Assembly: GCA_007449985.2 (NCBI GenBank)
Contig: VIIQ02000007.1
Location: 124,001 to 188,000 of the forward strand
Reading direction: 5' to 3'
Length of the DNA stretch: 64,000 nucleotides
Origin: Desmodesmus armatus
Taxonomy: Eukaryota; Chlorophyta; Chlorophyceae; Sphaeropleales; Scenedesmaceae
The notes under the pieces were generated by a model. The model ran no database searches. It was not told where the DNA came from and saw only the letters and a list, made by a program, of their open reading frames with translations. This document shows positions 12,001-22,200 of the stretch, piece by piece (positions within the stretch are counted from its first letter, which is position 1; every line of letters starts with the position of its first letter). The position numbers and the translations under genes were made by a program.

Positions 12001-12341
12001 CTACCAATGATACCGCCCTCGATGCCTCCAGCCCTGCATTCACCTCCACAGGCGAGGCTAGCCCCAGCCCCAGCCCCGCCGACGCGAATGCAACCAGCCC
12101 CAGCCCCGATGCAGCCACCGCCACCAGCCCCACTCCTACCACCGTGGCTAGCCCCAGCCCCGCCCCTGACGCAGGCAGCGACACCATTGCAGCTGCTGTC
12201 ACTGACATCCCTGCCAACGCCACTTCAGAGGTGGTGGACGCAATCAGGACTGCTGCAGAGAATGCCACCAATGGTACAGTGGACATCACCGTCGGCACTG
12301 GCACTCGTAAGCTGAGGTTCTGGCGCCGCCCTGCTTCCTAA
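55..12341 (+). CDS. Secreted desiccation-related (PCC13-62-type) ferritin-like protein, 5' end missing
   Basis: Exons: 55-139, 533-709, 1005-1154, 5973-6020, 6329-6383, 6883-6944, 7315-7354, 10826-10920, 11290-11416, 11698-12341 (TAA). All junctions are GT-AG and all phases agree; the first exon enters with one carried base, so the gene starts left of the window. About 493 residues are visible. The family call rests on ordered matches to plant PCC13-62 proteins (Ferritin_2 fold): PLTPEVQ with a DEQGH helix, PPFDPFKNDVNFLLAT, FSRTPQQVLRIV, and KGGFFPEGLNGNI, the last assembled exactly across the 3.47-kb intron 7. The C-terminal 215 residues are Thr/Ala/Asn/Ser-rich with many N-x-S/T sites and SPSPSP-type runs, like algal wall or matrix glycoproteins, and end in a short basic tail. 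Plant relatives accumulate on drying; enzymatic activity is unproven. I infer an extracellular or wall-attached stress protein. Intron 3 carries repeats and intron 7 an antisense gene. Confidence 0.82.
1642..1678. repeat. Two adjacent small hairpins
   Basis: GAAGTTCAACTTC at 1642-1654 has 6-bp arms. GTGGACTAC and GTAGTCCAC at 1660-1678 form a perfect 9-bp arm pair around one base. Both sit in intron 3 with no recognised role. Confidence 0.5.
2237..2599 (+). repeat. Intron repeat family, copy A
   Basis: It opens with CTGGTGGTGATGATGA and closes with CTGAATCACCACCAG. The outer 11 bases are perfect reverse complements (CTGGTGGTGAT and ATCACCACCAG). The first 70 bases carry the shared block GCCCAACTCCTGCCAT followed by GTGGGACGCACACGGCAT. 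The best-preserved copy; the ends may be terminal inverted repeats of a small DNA element or a terminal stem enclosing box C-like GATGATGA and box D-like CTGA. Confidence 0.6.
3022..3360 (+). repeat. Intron repeat family, copy B
   Basis: Starts CACGAAGTGGTGGTGATGAT and ends GAGCCACCACTTTGTG. The ends are reverse complements over about 13 bases with one or two mismatches. It shares the GTCGCACACGGCAT block at about 3081-3094. The CTGA near the right end is altered to TTGA. Confidence 0.5.
3524..3850 (+). repeat. Intron repeat family, copy C
   Basis: Starts ACAGTGGTGGTGATGATGAA and ends CTGAGCCGCCACTGTG. It shares GCCCAACTTGCCAGCAAGC and GTGGGTCGCACATGGCA. The ends pair over about 10 bases with one G-T type mismatch. 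Confidence 0.5.
4750..4965 (+). repeat. Intron repeat family, copy D (short)
   Basis: Left end ACTGGTGGTAATGATGACAA with GCCCAACTCCTATCC and GTGGGTGCACACGGCAT; right end GCTCTGAACTATCACTGTG. It is the shortest copy, with about 190 bases between the end motifs, and pairing of its ends is weaker. Confidence 0.45.
5201..5601 (+). repeat. Intron repeat family, copy E
   Basis: Left end GTGGTGGTGATGATGAGAAG, then CCACCTCCTGTCAGCC and GTGGGTGCACACGGCAT; right end GCTCTGAACCACCACTCTG. The GTGGTGGT/ACCACCAC ends are complementary. It is adjacent to copy D with about 235 bases between them. Confidence 0.5.
8145..8304. repeat. 80-bp tandem duplication
   Basis: Two adjacent units of about 80 bp (8145-8224 and 8225-8304) share CATCAGGGGA, TCAACCCTGGAACAAG, AGACAAGAGGAGGGG and GCGCATGGTGCACTCCCG with few differences. 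They lie in intron 7 of the ferritin-like gene, in the presumed 3' flank of the nested gene. Confidence 0.75.
8566..8570 (-). terminator. TGTAA poly(A) signal, nested gene
   Basis: TTACA on + reads TGTAA on the minus strand, about 326 nt past the stop of the nested gene. TGTAA is the volvocine-type poly(A) signal; use here is inferred. Confidence 0.35.
8896..10272 (-). CDS. Gln-rich coiled-coil protein nested antisense inside an intron
   Basis: A single open frame of 458 codons starts at ATG 10272 (MVRILPYGFGRFVEVDEQF) and stops at 8896. Residues about 25-290 are a long Gln/Leu/Glu heptad region, so a coiled coil is expected. Two related sections carry AEAHQWYELSK and AEVQHWYGKA, suggesting duplication. 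The C-terminal third is Ser/Ala/Gly/Pro-rich. It lies wholly in the 3.47-kb intron 7 of the ferritin-like gene, on the opposite strand. The flanking sequence down to about 7400 is A/C-rich on +, hence T/G-rich in this gene's sense, as expected for its 3' region, and a TGTAA element follows the stop by about 326 nt. Low-complexity CAG-derived open frames can arise by chance; the ordered N-terminus and composition argue for a gene. No function is recognised. Confidence 0.55.
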   Translation of the reverse strand: MVRILPYGFGRFVEVDEQFLTQGSQSQQLQHAEAERAAAQEQASQLQRQLELSEQRARQLEQLLQQAESQQDQLSAEAHQWYELSKLLQDRLQQQSLGQEQQLQQEVTKLQQQLEHSNSRSEQLEQQLQCSQQQLQCAEQQAQQQQLQYNQRERLQLQEQQDQCIQLQFQVIQLQTQVIQVQSQLEQTQQQSQQQQCRLQDQLEATQQSVQPLQQQVRQLQQDLQLSQHQLHEAASMHDQLTAEVQHWYGKACSSQAELRQVQQQHDSMAAELQLWRQWAAQQQQLDAPQQFDSQEAGTPPGYPPLAAPSASSGCSSPVSAAAFSSSSGNSSPVTAFPSGSNSPVSLAPSGNGGWQDDALDDTRSSVMPFVVAPVGGSGDFALVPSPSVSCLALASGGFSGAFVFGGYASAAPQVRSRVGLPFSAAAAAAQPVQLPERTAGGLDQVPWSRSVGGPGPP

Positions 12342-15300
12342 GCAGCTGCTGCTAACGTGGAGTGCACCAGGCAGTGCCTGGTGGAAGGTAGTTCCGTATT
12401 GAGTTGATTGTTTGCATGTTGCTAGTGGTAGTGGATTTGTGATGTTTATCTGCAGCACATGCTGACAGGTACTGCCCTTGATGTATCATTGTGTCGTGGG
12501 CACCAGTGACACGTGCGCAGTGGGCTGCGCTAGCAATGTTGGCATGTTGCAGCTTGTGACAAGCAGCCTAACACGCATGGCACAACTTTGGAGGGTTGAT
12601 GCATTGGCTGGATGCACTTCCTGTGTCTGCACAGAGAGCCTGCCACAGAGCGTGTGTACGGTGAAGATGTTGCGCTGAATGCAGGCGCTTGTCAGCATTG
12701 CAGCAGCTGCTTCCCCAGGGATCTTGTGATGCCTGGCAGGTTACCCTGTGGTGCCTGATGCATGCCTTGAGCATTGTTGCAACTTGCATCGGCTGCCCAG
12801 CCTGGCAGCGCCCGTCGGCTGCAAGCATTAGGAGGTGTTGTGATGGAGCTATCAGGCTCTGGTCAGCAAAGTTGTCCAAACCATGATTTTGCACTGGCAG
12901 ATTTGCCAGTTGAGGTATGCATGATGCATTGATGGTGAGATGTGTGCGCATACACGCGCAATAATGGGAGTAACATGATCACTCCCTAGGCATTGCGGTT
13001 GGACTTGTTGGCAGCCTGCGTCAACAGGAGTTTTTGTTTGGGGGACTATGCAGATGCTGCATAGGTGGTACATAATGCGGGCTGCAAAGCTCATGTCATC
13101 TTGAAAGGTGGCGTCTTTTGCAGTCATGGCAGAGTTGTAGTGATCTCTGTAAGTAAGACAGTTGACAATTGCAGCCTGCATCGTGCCCCCTGTGGCACAT
13201 GTCTTCTGCCAAGCAGATATGGTCGGATACCGAGAGCAAAGCCTTTGAACCTCCACCCTTATCAATAACTCGCATGACGATTGCTGCTGCAACAGGGCTG
13301 GTCCTGTACATTCGGCAGTAGTGGGCAAAGCATTGTGTAGCTTGTGCTGCCAAGTAGTGAGATGGGTGTCTGGTTTGATCTTAGCACACCTATCCTGGTA
13401 CGGGTCCCAACCAGGCAGGCCAGTACTGTGTGCAGCACACAACTGCCTGCACACACGAGACTTCAAGGTGAAGCACTGTGTAGGATACTTGTTGCTATTC
13501 CGCTCTTGAGAGGGTTCTGTCCAATATCAGGCTGTTGCTCAAACAGCTGAGCTCAATAAATCTGTGAAGTGGGCGAAACTTTACACTATCGACAAATACT
13601 GAGTGAAAAATTGTCACACATGACTGTAGGTCTTTGGATTCTCTGTTGCCTACTTCTCGCATGCAGCTGCAGCAGTGCCGCCTGCAGACCCTGCTCTGAG
13701 GTATTGCTTCCTGCTGCTTACATCTCCTACCAGCTGACGTATGCTGCATTGGTGGCGTGTTGAGAAATGCGGTCAGGCCAAGCAAAAGATACGCAGTGCT
13801 GCTAGCAATGTAGTTTGCTTGTGCACACAACTGCTGCTTTGTGCTAGGAGTGCTGATATGTGCTGACCATGTCTGCTGCTTTGTGTGTATGTTGTTCCAG
13901 GTGCAGACACACCAACTGCTGCCTTTGTCTCAGGGATGCCCCTGCTGTACTGAAATGTCGAAGATGGCTGTATTGTGAGAAACTTGGTGATGGCGTTCAA
14001 TCTGCATGCATGCAATTGTTTTGTTGCAATAAGATCGCAGAGGGGGGGGGGGGTGTATTCCCATTGTTTTGACAGACAGCAAAGATACTGGCTGGCATGC
14101 CCGTCATGTGCCCATGGGCAGCTGCCACCTGCAGATGACCTAGTCACAAGCATCACACTTTCAAACCTCCCTCAATCTGAACCCTCAATCTGAACCAACT
14201 CGCTCTATGTCCACATGGATTTGAAGATTGGCATGTTACATTACCCATCACATCACACAACATCTTTTACGGGTAGCACTGCAAAGACACTGCTTTCCTT
14301 CTGGCTCAACCAAACTCAATGCAACACCACCACCCAGTACTGTGGCCACAGCTGTCAGCTGCAATCAGACCTAGCAGCAAAGTAGCAGCAAACCACACCC
14401 TCAACCCAAATCTGCAGCCTGCTGAAATGTGCCAACGATGCCACCCCACATGCTTATAAGCTGGGCCCTGTAGCTGACAGGGCGGGACTATCGGGAGAAG
14501 GTCTAAACAAGAGGCAGACAGCTGCTGACCCCGTGAGACGACAAGCAGCCTGCGGCACTGTATTGCCTGCTGCAATCACCAGCTGCAGGTGAGCTGAAGC
14601 CACATGCAAACACACACCTACAAACACATTCACCTACAATCTCTTACCAGCAGACACAGGACCAGTGTGCCCAGAAGATCCAGTGTGCCCAGAAGAAGCT
14701 CGGGCCCAGCATGTCTGCAACTGCAGGCCTACCTGACACGGGCTGTGCAGCTTCCCCCACGTGCTCGCACCTGACCCAAGCAGACAACCTAGGCAGGGCA
14801 GAAGCACGGCAACCGCGCACACAAGCCACAGGCGCGCAGCAGCTTGTGCAGCTGCATTTGTCTAACAGACTAACAAATCAGAACTGCAGCAGCAGCACCT
14901 CATCAGCACGTGCATACACCTACATGCACACATGTGGCGAGCCGGCAACGAGGCACCCTTCGCCCATGTGCTCACCTCCACACCCAGCTTCGCGATCAGC
15001 AGGCTGTGCAGCAGCAGCACTGCGGGCAGGCAACAAACAGATTCCAAACCCTCCCTGCCCTATGCTGCACACCATGCTGTGACAACAGGAGAAGTCAGCT
15101 GGCAGCCCCCACTTCCCTGGACATATTGACTGAGGCACCTGAGAACGCACAAATCTACCGAGTTGATATACACATACTATAGTACATAGCATGCACATGA
15201 TCAGTGTACCTGTGAAGGCATGCTGCTCATGTGCTCACCTCGCTCCACACTGTTGCGGGCACCTGGGTGGCCTGAGTGACCTGCACACAACAGCATGGTG

Positions 15301-15712
15301 TACCCCATGTCACTAACCACCGGACAGCTAGAGGTGTATCATGTAACTGCTTGCTCGCTAGCGACTAGGTCCAGCCACTGGCAAAACCTGTCGATGCGCC
15401 TACACAACTGGCGGAAGACAGGCTTGATCAGCCCACTGGTGCCCCAACACCCCCAACCTTGTGCAGCAGCACCCACCATGATAGACCTGAACCTGCGGCT
15501 TCTGGGTGCAGCGCCACAACTGGCCAAGCGTTGGGTGCCGTCGCGCACTGAAGCGAGCCCACCGACCGTGTTGTTCAGTCAACGGACCTCATCATCCCTG
15601 AGCAGCCTGTGAGCAGCACCCTGTGCAGAGACACAGCAGCCCTACCCCAGGAAAACACTGTCGCCTAGGCATGCTAAAACTGCCCTGGCTGCAGATGCAT
15701 GCATGTAACAAC
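12342..15712. other. Intergenic: 3' flanks of two convergent genes
   Basis: To about 14.15 kb the + strand is T/G-rich, fitting the 3' flank of the ferritin-like gene; a TGTAA lies at 13148-13152. From about 14.2 to 15.7 kb it is A/C-rich, fitting the 3' flank of the minus-strand Gln/Pro-rich gene; a minus-strand TGTAA reads at 14236-14240. A poly-G run sits at 14042-14053. Open frames here are short and show no family or exon structure. Confidence 0.5.
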
Positions 15713-16762
15713 TCAGCACTGCGAGCAGGAGTCGTATGCAGGAATGCATGTTGCAGGCTGCGAGTGTGCCGTGCTGCGCTGCAGCGTGGTCACCTCTTTC
15801 AGCAGCGGGTCCCACTCCACCACCTCAGCCTGCAGCAGCAACAAAACAGGGTGTGCTGCTGCTGCTGCGTTGCCTGGAGCCTCCTGCTGCACTTGCTGCT
15901 GCTCCCACCTTGACGCGTAGAACTCGTTGGTCAGCAGGGGTGCTGGCGGGCACACTGGGGAGACTGGGGCATCGTCTGTCGTGGCAGAAGTTGACGGCGT
16001 AGGAGACGCCCTTGCTGCACAGCTGCGCTGCAGCGTTGTCACCTCCTGCAGCAGCGGGTCCCACTCTGCCACTTCAGCCTCAAGGACAGCAGATGGCGCC
16101 GCTGGTGCTGCCTGCTGTTGCTGGGGCTTGTACAGGTCGTAGAGGGACTCATCGCTGGTCTGTTGGGGAGAGGCCGTGGGGCAGGCTGGGCAGCAGTTGT
16201 TGTGAATGCTGCCGGCTGCTGCTGGTGCGTCAAATGGGTTTACTGGGGGCTGCCATGCAGTTGCATGGTACTCCATGAGGTAGCTGTTGGAGTTGAAAGG
16301 GGCTGGAGGGCATACTGGGGACTGTGGGGCAGCTGCCTCTTGCTGGACCTTGACTGCCCGCCTCCTGTGCTGCTGCTGCTTGCGGAACCTTCTGCTGCTG
16401 CGGGACCTGTGCCTCTTGAACCTGGTGGGCTGCACTGTATAAGGACCAGTGGGTGCTGCACGAGCGATGAAAGGCAGCTTGTGCGTAGGCCGTCTGGACG
16501 GACGCATGGGCTGCATGGAACAGAAGGTGCGACCACCGTACAGGTCCTTCGCCAGGCCCCACTGACGCACGTGGCTGCTTATCGGCATCTGAGCTTTGTG
16601 TGCAGGCCCGGGCTGCCATGCACTGAAGGGGGCACGCGGAAGCAAATGCTGCTGCTGCTGCTTGTGGAAGAGGCCTTGGGTGCAGCGGGCGTGAGCATAG
16701 CCACGCATGCTGTTGTTGTTTGTCCAGGGAAGCCTGGCTGGCGAACTGTTGCGATAGACCAT
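15713..16762 (-). CDS. Gln/Pro-rich protein with duplicated WDPLL module
   Basis: The open frame runs from ATG 16762 (MVYRNSSPARLPW) to a stop at 15713, 349 codons; the frame is open further upstream without another ATG. An Arg/Gln-rich stretch (RFKRHRSRSSRRFRKQQQHR) is followed by two copies of one module: SPVCPPAPFNSNSYLMEYHA then EAEVAEWDPLLQEVTTLQRS, and SPVCPPAPLLTNEFYASRW then QAEVVEWDPLLKEVTTLQRS. The modules are separated by Gln/Ala/Pro linker. The repeat supports this frame over two long overlapping ones. T/G-rich sense flank on its 3' side agrees with minus-strand transcription. No known family is recognised. Upstream exons could exist in the A/C-rich stretch 17.1-18.3 kb, and the C-terminal residues after the second module may be read-through into an intron. 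Confidence 0.5.
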   Translation of the reverse strand: MVYRNSSPARLPWTNNNSMRGYAHARCTQGLFHKQQQQHLLPRAPFSAWQPGPAHKAQMPISSHVRQWGLAKDLYGGRTFCSMQPMRPSRRPTHKLPFIARAAPTGPYTVQPTRFKRHRSRSSRRFRKQQQHRRRAVKVQQEAAAPQSPVCPPAPFNSNSYLMEYHATAWQPPVNPFDAPAAAGSIHNNCCPACPTASPQQTSDESLYDLYKPQQQQAAPAAPSAVLEAEVAEWDPLLQEVTTLQRSCAARASPTPSTSATTDDAPVSPVCPPAPLLTNEFYASRWEQQQVQQEAPGNAAAAAHPVLLLLQAEVVEWDPLLKEVTTLQRSTAHSQPATCIPAYDSCSQC

Positions 16763-16807
16763 GAAGCTGCTTCTGGATGGCTGTGATGAAATAAGCTTCG
16801 ACGTCAC

Positions 16808-19287
16808 ACGTGGCAGTCACAACAAAGTGGAAATACAAAGTGGAAATACTGAACGTGGAATACTGTGACACGCTCTGTCCTGGCAGTGTTGTGGCTTTGT
16901 CATGACGCCGGGTTTTGGGTTTAGGTCATAGACACCTTCTTGCCAGCAATGGTGAGTTCACCTGCAGAGAGCAAGTGACAACCCATACCATCCAAGCAGG
17001 GGCAGTAAGGGACTACCTGCATCGCGGGGCCCTCACCATGGCCAGCGTGGGTGGTGTTGAGAGTTGCCCCCTCATGCAGGTGTGGCCGACAGGAACAGGG
17101 TATTGCGACAGATCAACATTTACTACTTGGCAGGCAGTCCTGACACTGTCGCTGTACCCTGCAACCTTTTCCTTTCCCAACTCTGGCAGCGTGAGGCGCG
17201 AGAGGCACAGTCTACCGTCCCAGAGTGGCTCATCACCTGAAATCGGTGTTGCTCTCTCGCAGCCAGCGTGTGGCCAACACAATAACTCTACACATCCCAC
17301 AAGCTTACCTTCAGGGTGCAAACGGAGCAGGGGCAACAAATGCCACCACACAGCCTGCAGGACTCATGCACATTGACATGCACAGGGACGGGCAGCGGTC
17401 CAACCTGCGCTGCCGCAGCGCATGTGGTCCCAAGTGGTTGCCGCAACTGAGTCAGACAGCGAGCAACTTTTGCAGCAAGCACAGCTGGCCATATCACCCC
17501 AGCCCAGTTGCCTTGCAAATTGCTGACAACCCTTGCCCCTGGTCCCTGCCAGCCCCTGTCAGCTCCCGATCTTGCGCAGCACTACTGTGGCTGCAGCACA
17601 CACTGACTGCTGACAACACGATACAACCAAATTGGCACATAAGCAGCAGGCTGCACTGCGCACTTCACAAGCGGCAGCGCACTTCACAAGTGGCAGCGCA
17701 CTTCACAAGCGGCAGCGCACTTCACCACTGGTGCCTCATAGGGGCAGCGCACTTCACCACAAACTGTGACTCATCGTCTGCCACTGCTGTGCTGATGGGA
17801 CCTGCACCAGTACATGTGTGTGCCAGCTAGCTGCTGCAACTTGCAGGAGGCAGCTCATGGAAACTTTGGCTGCACATCTTCCAACATAGTCTTCTACAAC
17901 CTCTGCCAGGTGGCCTGGTGACAGGGAGACGGGCCCTGCCGCTTGTCCACCCGCACACGTGCTGGTTGATTGTGTGCGGCACGACTGGTACCAACTGCAC
18001 TGCCGGCCCCCAGGGACGTGGGCCGCTGTGTGCAAGCACGGGGCACGAAGAAGCTTACCATGCTCACAAGAGCGATGCCCCAGACAACCACCTGGCCCCA
18101 ATTTTCCTCTGCACTGCCCAGCCAAGCCTTGTGCACCATGTGCATGGTGTGGCAACTGCTGTGTGTGTAAATGGAGGCTGGCTTCTGGTTGCCCCGCCCC
18201 CGCCCCCTTGGCCAGCCCCCAGACTGCCCCCCTCACAACACCTGCCCCCTCCCCAGCCCCCTGCCTGCCAAGTAGGGGTAAGAACACACAAGCTCATGTT
18301 CAGGCCAACAAGCACAGGCCATTGGTTTGGAGCAGTTGCGAACCTGTGGAATGCATGCCTTACCATGTGTGGACCCGCATGCTCGCTTCCTGTCAGGGAG
18401 CTGCAAGCTGCGGGCTTGCCATGTACTGCACTTGTTGTGGGGCTGCTGTCACAAGGCAGGCGGAAGGGGGGTCAGGCTCTTTACAAGGCTGCTTTGAGGC
18501 GTGCAATGCAGGCTGGCTTGACAGGGCAGCACAGAACCCGGCGCGAGCCTGCTAAAGTACAGTTGCCTGTGCTGGGCTGATCAGTGCAGTGGCCATAACC
18601 ATGCGCCACGGGATGGTGGCCCAAGCGGTGCACACCGACGCCCAGAGGGGGGCGTTGGTGCCCAGAGTTCTTGTTGACGGGCAACAAGGAGTTTCAACAC
18701 AGCGTGGTGCTGCTTGGTCTGCTTGCTGATGCACACCCTGTACTACACCATCTCTCTGTCCCTGTGGCCAGGCCATGCCTACTGCTTTGATGGAGTTCAA
18801 CCATTCACGAACCTTTGGTACTTGGCTTGCAAAGTTAGCTTGTGTCTCTGCTGTGGCACCAAAGCATCAAGCAGTTGATCTATATGCCCCCAACAAGGTG
18901 TTGCAAGGCAGGTGTCCACATAGGTTAGTGGCAGAACAAAACGTACTAAGATAAAGTATATGTGCATGTCATCTCTTCAGCACTGTTGCAGCCAGCCAGC
19001 CAGCCAGCTGATGATGCACGCTTGAACGATAACTGACAGGGTATAGCTGGGGTGTTTGTTTTTAGGTGCCCATCGGTCCAACTCCCGCCAAGTCGACCAT
19101 AGCTGTGCCTGCAGAAGCAGACAGCACCGAGTGACGCACCCCCGGTTCTCACAACAGCAAGCAGTCACAACAGCAGCAACAGATCAGCCGTGGTCTGTGC
19201 ACAACGCTCCCCGGGAGGCCTCGCCGCTCGCTTCAACTCGTTTTCCTTCCTTCCAGTTCCTCACAGCCTTAACAGCAGGCGCCCAGG
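16808..19287. other. Intergenic region with tandem repeat
   Basis: This holds the upstream region of the minus-strand Gln/Pro-rich gene and the promoter side of importin alpha. From about 17.13 to 18.26 kb the + strand is A/C-rich, which in this window marks minus-strand transcription. A possible minus-strand exon lies near 17.8-17.9 kb (reads HLAEVVEDYVGRCAAKVS, acceptor before it and a GT after LVQ), but I cannot connect it. From 18.3 to 19.0 kb the sequence is T/G-rich. No promoter element is recognised. Confidence 0.35.
17658..17760. repeat. 19-bp tandem repeat
   Basis: GCGCACTTCACAAGCGGCA repeats three times in a row from 17658 to 17714 with one difference, then decays into GCGCACTTCACCACTGG and a further GCGCACTTCACCAC at 17747-17760. 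Confidence 0.8.
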
Positions 19288-22200
19288 ATGAAGGCTTCCG
19301 CTGGAGTGCCCCGCAAGAAGGATTTCAAGCGAGGCACAGACATTGAGGATGCCCGCAGGAAGAGGCACGTCTGCTCATGTAGTCTATGTTGTGCTAAAAA
19401 TGTACCAGACGTGATCCTGGCAGCGGGCTAAGCTCTGGTGGCCCTGTACGCGCAGGGAGGACAACATCATCGAGCTGAGGAAGAACAAGCGCGATGAGAA
19501 CCTGCAGAAGAAGCGCATGGTGCACGGTGGTCCCTCCTATGCAATGGAGGAGAGCTCCGCGCGCACCGGCATGGCCCTGCAAAACAAGGTGGGCGGTGAA
19601 GGCCACACAGGGGCAGGAGGGGTGTGCTGAGGGGTGGTGCTGCCTTGAAAAGCGCTGTTACCCATGAGGCTTTGACGGTGCAGATTACGGGGCTTGACTG
19701 CACCCTGTGTCTGCCTGTCTGCAGCAACTGGATGAGCTGCCGATGAGGGTGCGTGGCCTGTACAGCCAGGACGCCAACCAGCAGTATGAGGCCACTCAGT
19801 GGTTCCGCAAGCTCCTCTCCATCGGTAGGTAGCGCAAGACGTTGGCCAAGAAGCCTTCTGCTGCTACCTTGGCTTGATGTATGGCAGCTTCTCCACAACT
19901 TGTGGCAAGGCAGGCGCCCAGCCAGCCCCCAGCACAGCATCCTGCGATGGCCACAGGCGGCGCTAAGGTTTGCCATTCAGCGTGCATGTATGTTGTAGCT
20001 TGAATGATGTGCTTGTGGTGATCAGGCAGTGTTGCACGATCGTGGTCAGCACAGTAGGGCCTTCATGCCATGAGGTCTGTGTTGTCCTGCAGAGCGCAAC
20101 CCACCCATCGATGAGGTCATCAAGCAGAACGTCATCCCACAGTTTGTCATCTTCCTGAGGCGCGCTGATATGCCACAGCTGCAGGTGCGTGGTGTGTGCA
20201 GCTAAGCATGTGCCGCCTAGCCAGCAGGCAGCAGGACAGCCTGTGAAACACCTGCACAGGAGGTCAGCACGTGTGCCTGCACAGCAGTGTTCAGCCAATG
20301 TGCTTGAAGGTTGATGTGTGCTGACCATGTTGTGTGCTGGCTATTGTGTACATGGTGTGCTGACCTTGTGCATGTGCTGGTGCCTGCTGTTGGTTCAGTT
20401 TGAGGCTGCTTGGGCCCTGACCAACGTGGCATCTGGCACGTCAGATCACACCAAGGTCGTGATTGACGAGGGCGCCGTGCCCATCTTCGTGCAGCTGCTG
20501 CAGTCGCCCAGCGACGACGTGCGCGAGCAGGTGCGTGTTTTACTGCATCATGCTGCAGACTGGCTGCCTGTAGCTGTGTGTGTACACAAATGTGCACGTT
20601 GAAGGCACGAGTAGAGCAGATGGCAGCGAATGCTTTACTTCCGTTGCTAACAGTGCAGGCCCTGCAGGCGTGCCAGGGCAGGCGTGTCGCTGTTGTACCT
20701 GACAAAGTGTGGCACTTGCAACGCGTAGACGGCACGACCTCATGCAGCTGTAGCTAGTGACCTCAGACCTGTCCCGCCCATTGTTTCCTGGCTGCAGGCT
20801 GTGTGGGCCCTCGGCAACATTGCCGGTGACTCGCCCCAGTGCCGCAACATGGTGCTCCAGGCTGGCGCCCTGCCGCCCCTGCTGGAGCAGCTGGGTGACC
20901 AGCAGAAGGTGTCCATGCAGCGCAATGCCACATGGACCCTGTCCAACTTCTGCCGCGGCAAGCCCCCTCCAGACTTCTCTGTGGTAGGCACCTGGACTCT
21001 GCCTGGTTCCATTTGTGGATTGCAGGCTGTGGTAGATTCTGTTGTAGATGCAGCATGCTCTTGCACGCACTAAGCCGTCTGTGCTTGCATGCAGATGCAG
21101 TTTGTGAGATTGCATGCATGAACCTCACTGAGTGCAGTGAATGCAGCCCGATGTGTTCCCCTTCCGACTGTGGGTGCTTCCTGCCGTTGATTCCTGCAGA
21201 CCCAGAAGGCCCTGCCTACTCTGGCCCGCCTGATCCACATGGACGATGAGGAGGTGCTGACGGATGCCTGCTGGGCCCTGAGCTACCTGTCTGATGGCGA
21301 CAACGACCGGATTGACAAGGTCATCGAGGCTGGGGTCTGCAGGCGCCTCACGGAGCTGCTGATGTGAGTTTCACTGCGTGCATGGCAGCATGACAGTGTG
21401 TGCGGCGCAGACATGGCCAGGTGCTTGTGCTGGGCATGCTAAGGCATGCATGCCAGCGGCAGCAGTCCACACAACCCATGTGAATTTCCAGCAAGCAGGT
21501 GTCTTCGTGTGCTGAGAGTTTTTGCATGTCTTCATTCCTGCATCTTGCAGGAGGTGAGCTTGGACTGCATGCTGCACAGCAGGGAGTGCCAGGTTATTGG
21601 ACTGCATGCTGCACAGCAGGGAGTGCCAGGTTTGGGTGTGGGGAGCTGCACTTGTGTATGGTAGTGCAGTGTTGTGTGCAGTTTTGCGTGTAATTCGTTC
21701 GGGTGTGAATACTGACTGGCATGGTGTGGTGCTTGTTGGCGTGGGGTGCAGGCACCAGTCCCCAGCTGTGCTGGTGCCAGCGCTGCGCACTGTGGGCAAC
21801 ATTGTCACTGGAAATGACATGCAGACACAGGTCAGTGTCTTGGGTGCTGTTGTGGGTGGATTGGCGTGTGGCGTGGTGTGGTTGTGACTGGCACTCAGGA
21901 GGCGTTGCACCACTGTCATGCACATCTGTCAGCACCACCATAAAGAACCAACATGACAGTCTGTTGTGCTAATCAGCAGTGTCACTACTTTTGTGTTGTT
22001 GCTGACCGTGAGTGGCTGATGGTGGTGTTGTGCTGCAGGTGGTAATCAACTGCGGCGCTCTGCAGTGCCTGCTCAGCCTGCTGACTGCCAACCACAAGAA
22101 GTCCATCAAGAAGGAGGCGTGCTGGACGATCTCCAACATCACTGCTGGCACAAAGGAGCAGATACAGTCTGTCATCGACAGCCAGCTGATCCCCCCTCTG

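Noticed and set aside
16230..16871. 213-codon minus-strand frame overlapping the Gln/Pro-rich gene
   Set aside because: Starts without ATG (GTG) and lacks the duplicated protein module that supports the 15713-16762 frame.
17225..18580. Plus-strand frames of 200-220 codons
   Set aside because: Low-complexity translation of A/C-rich sequence, whose composition points to the other strand; no splice-consistent partners.
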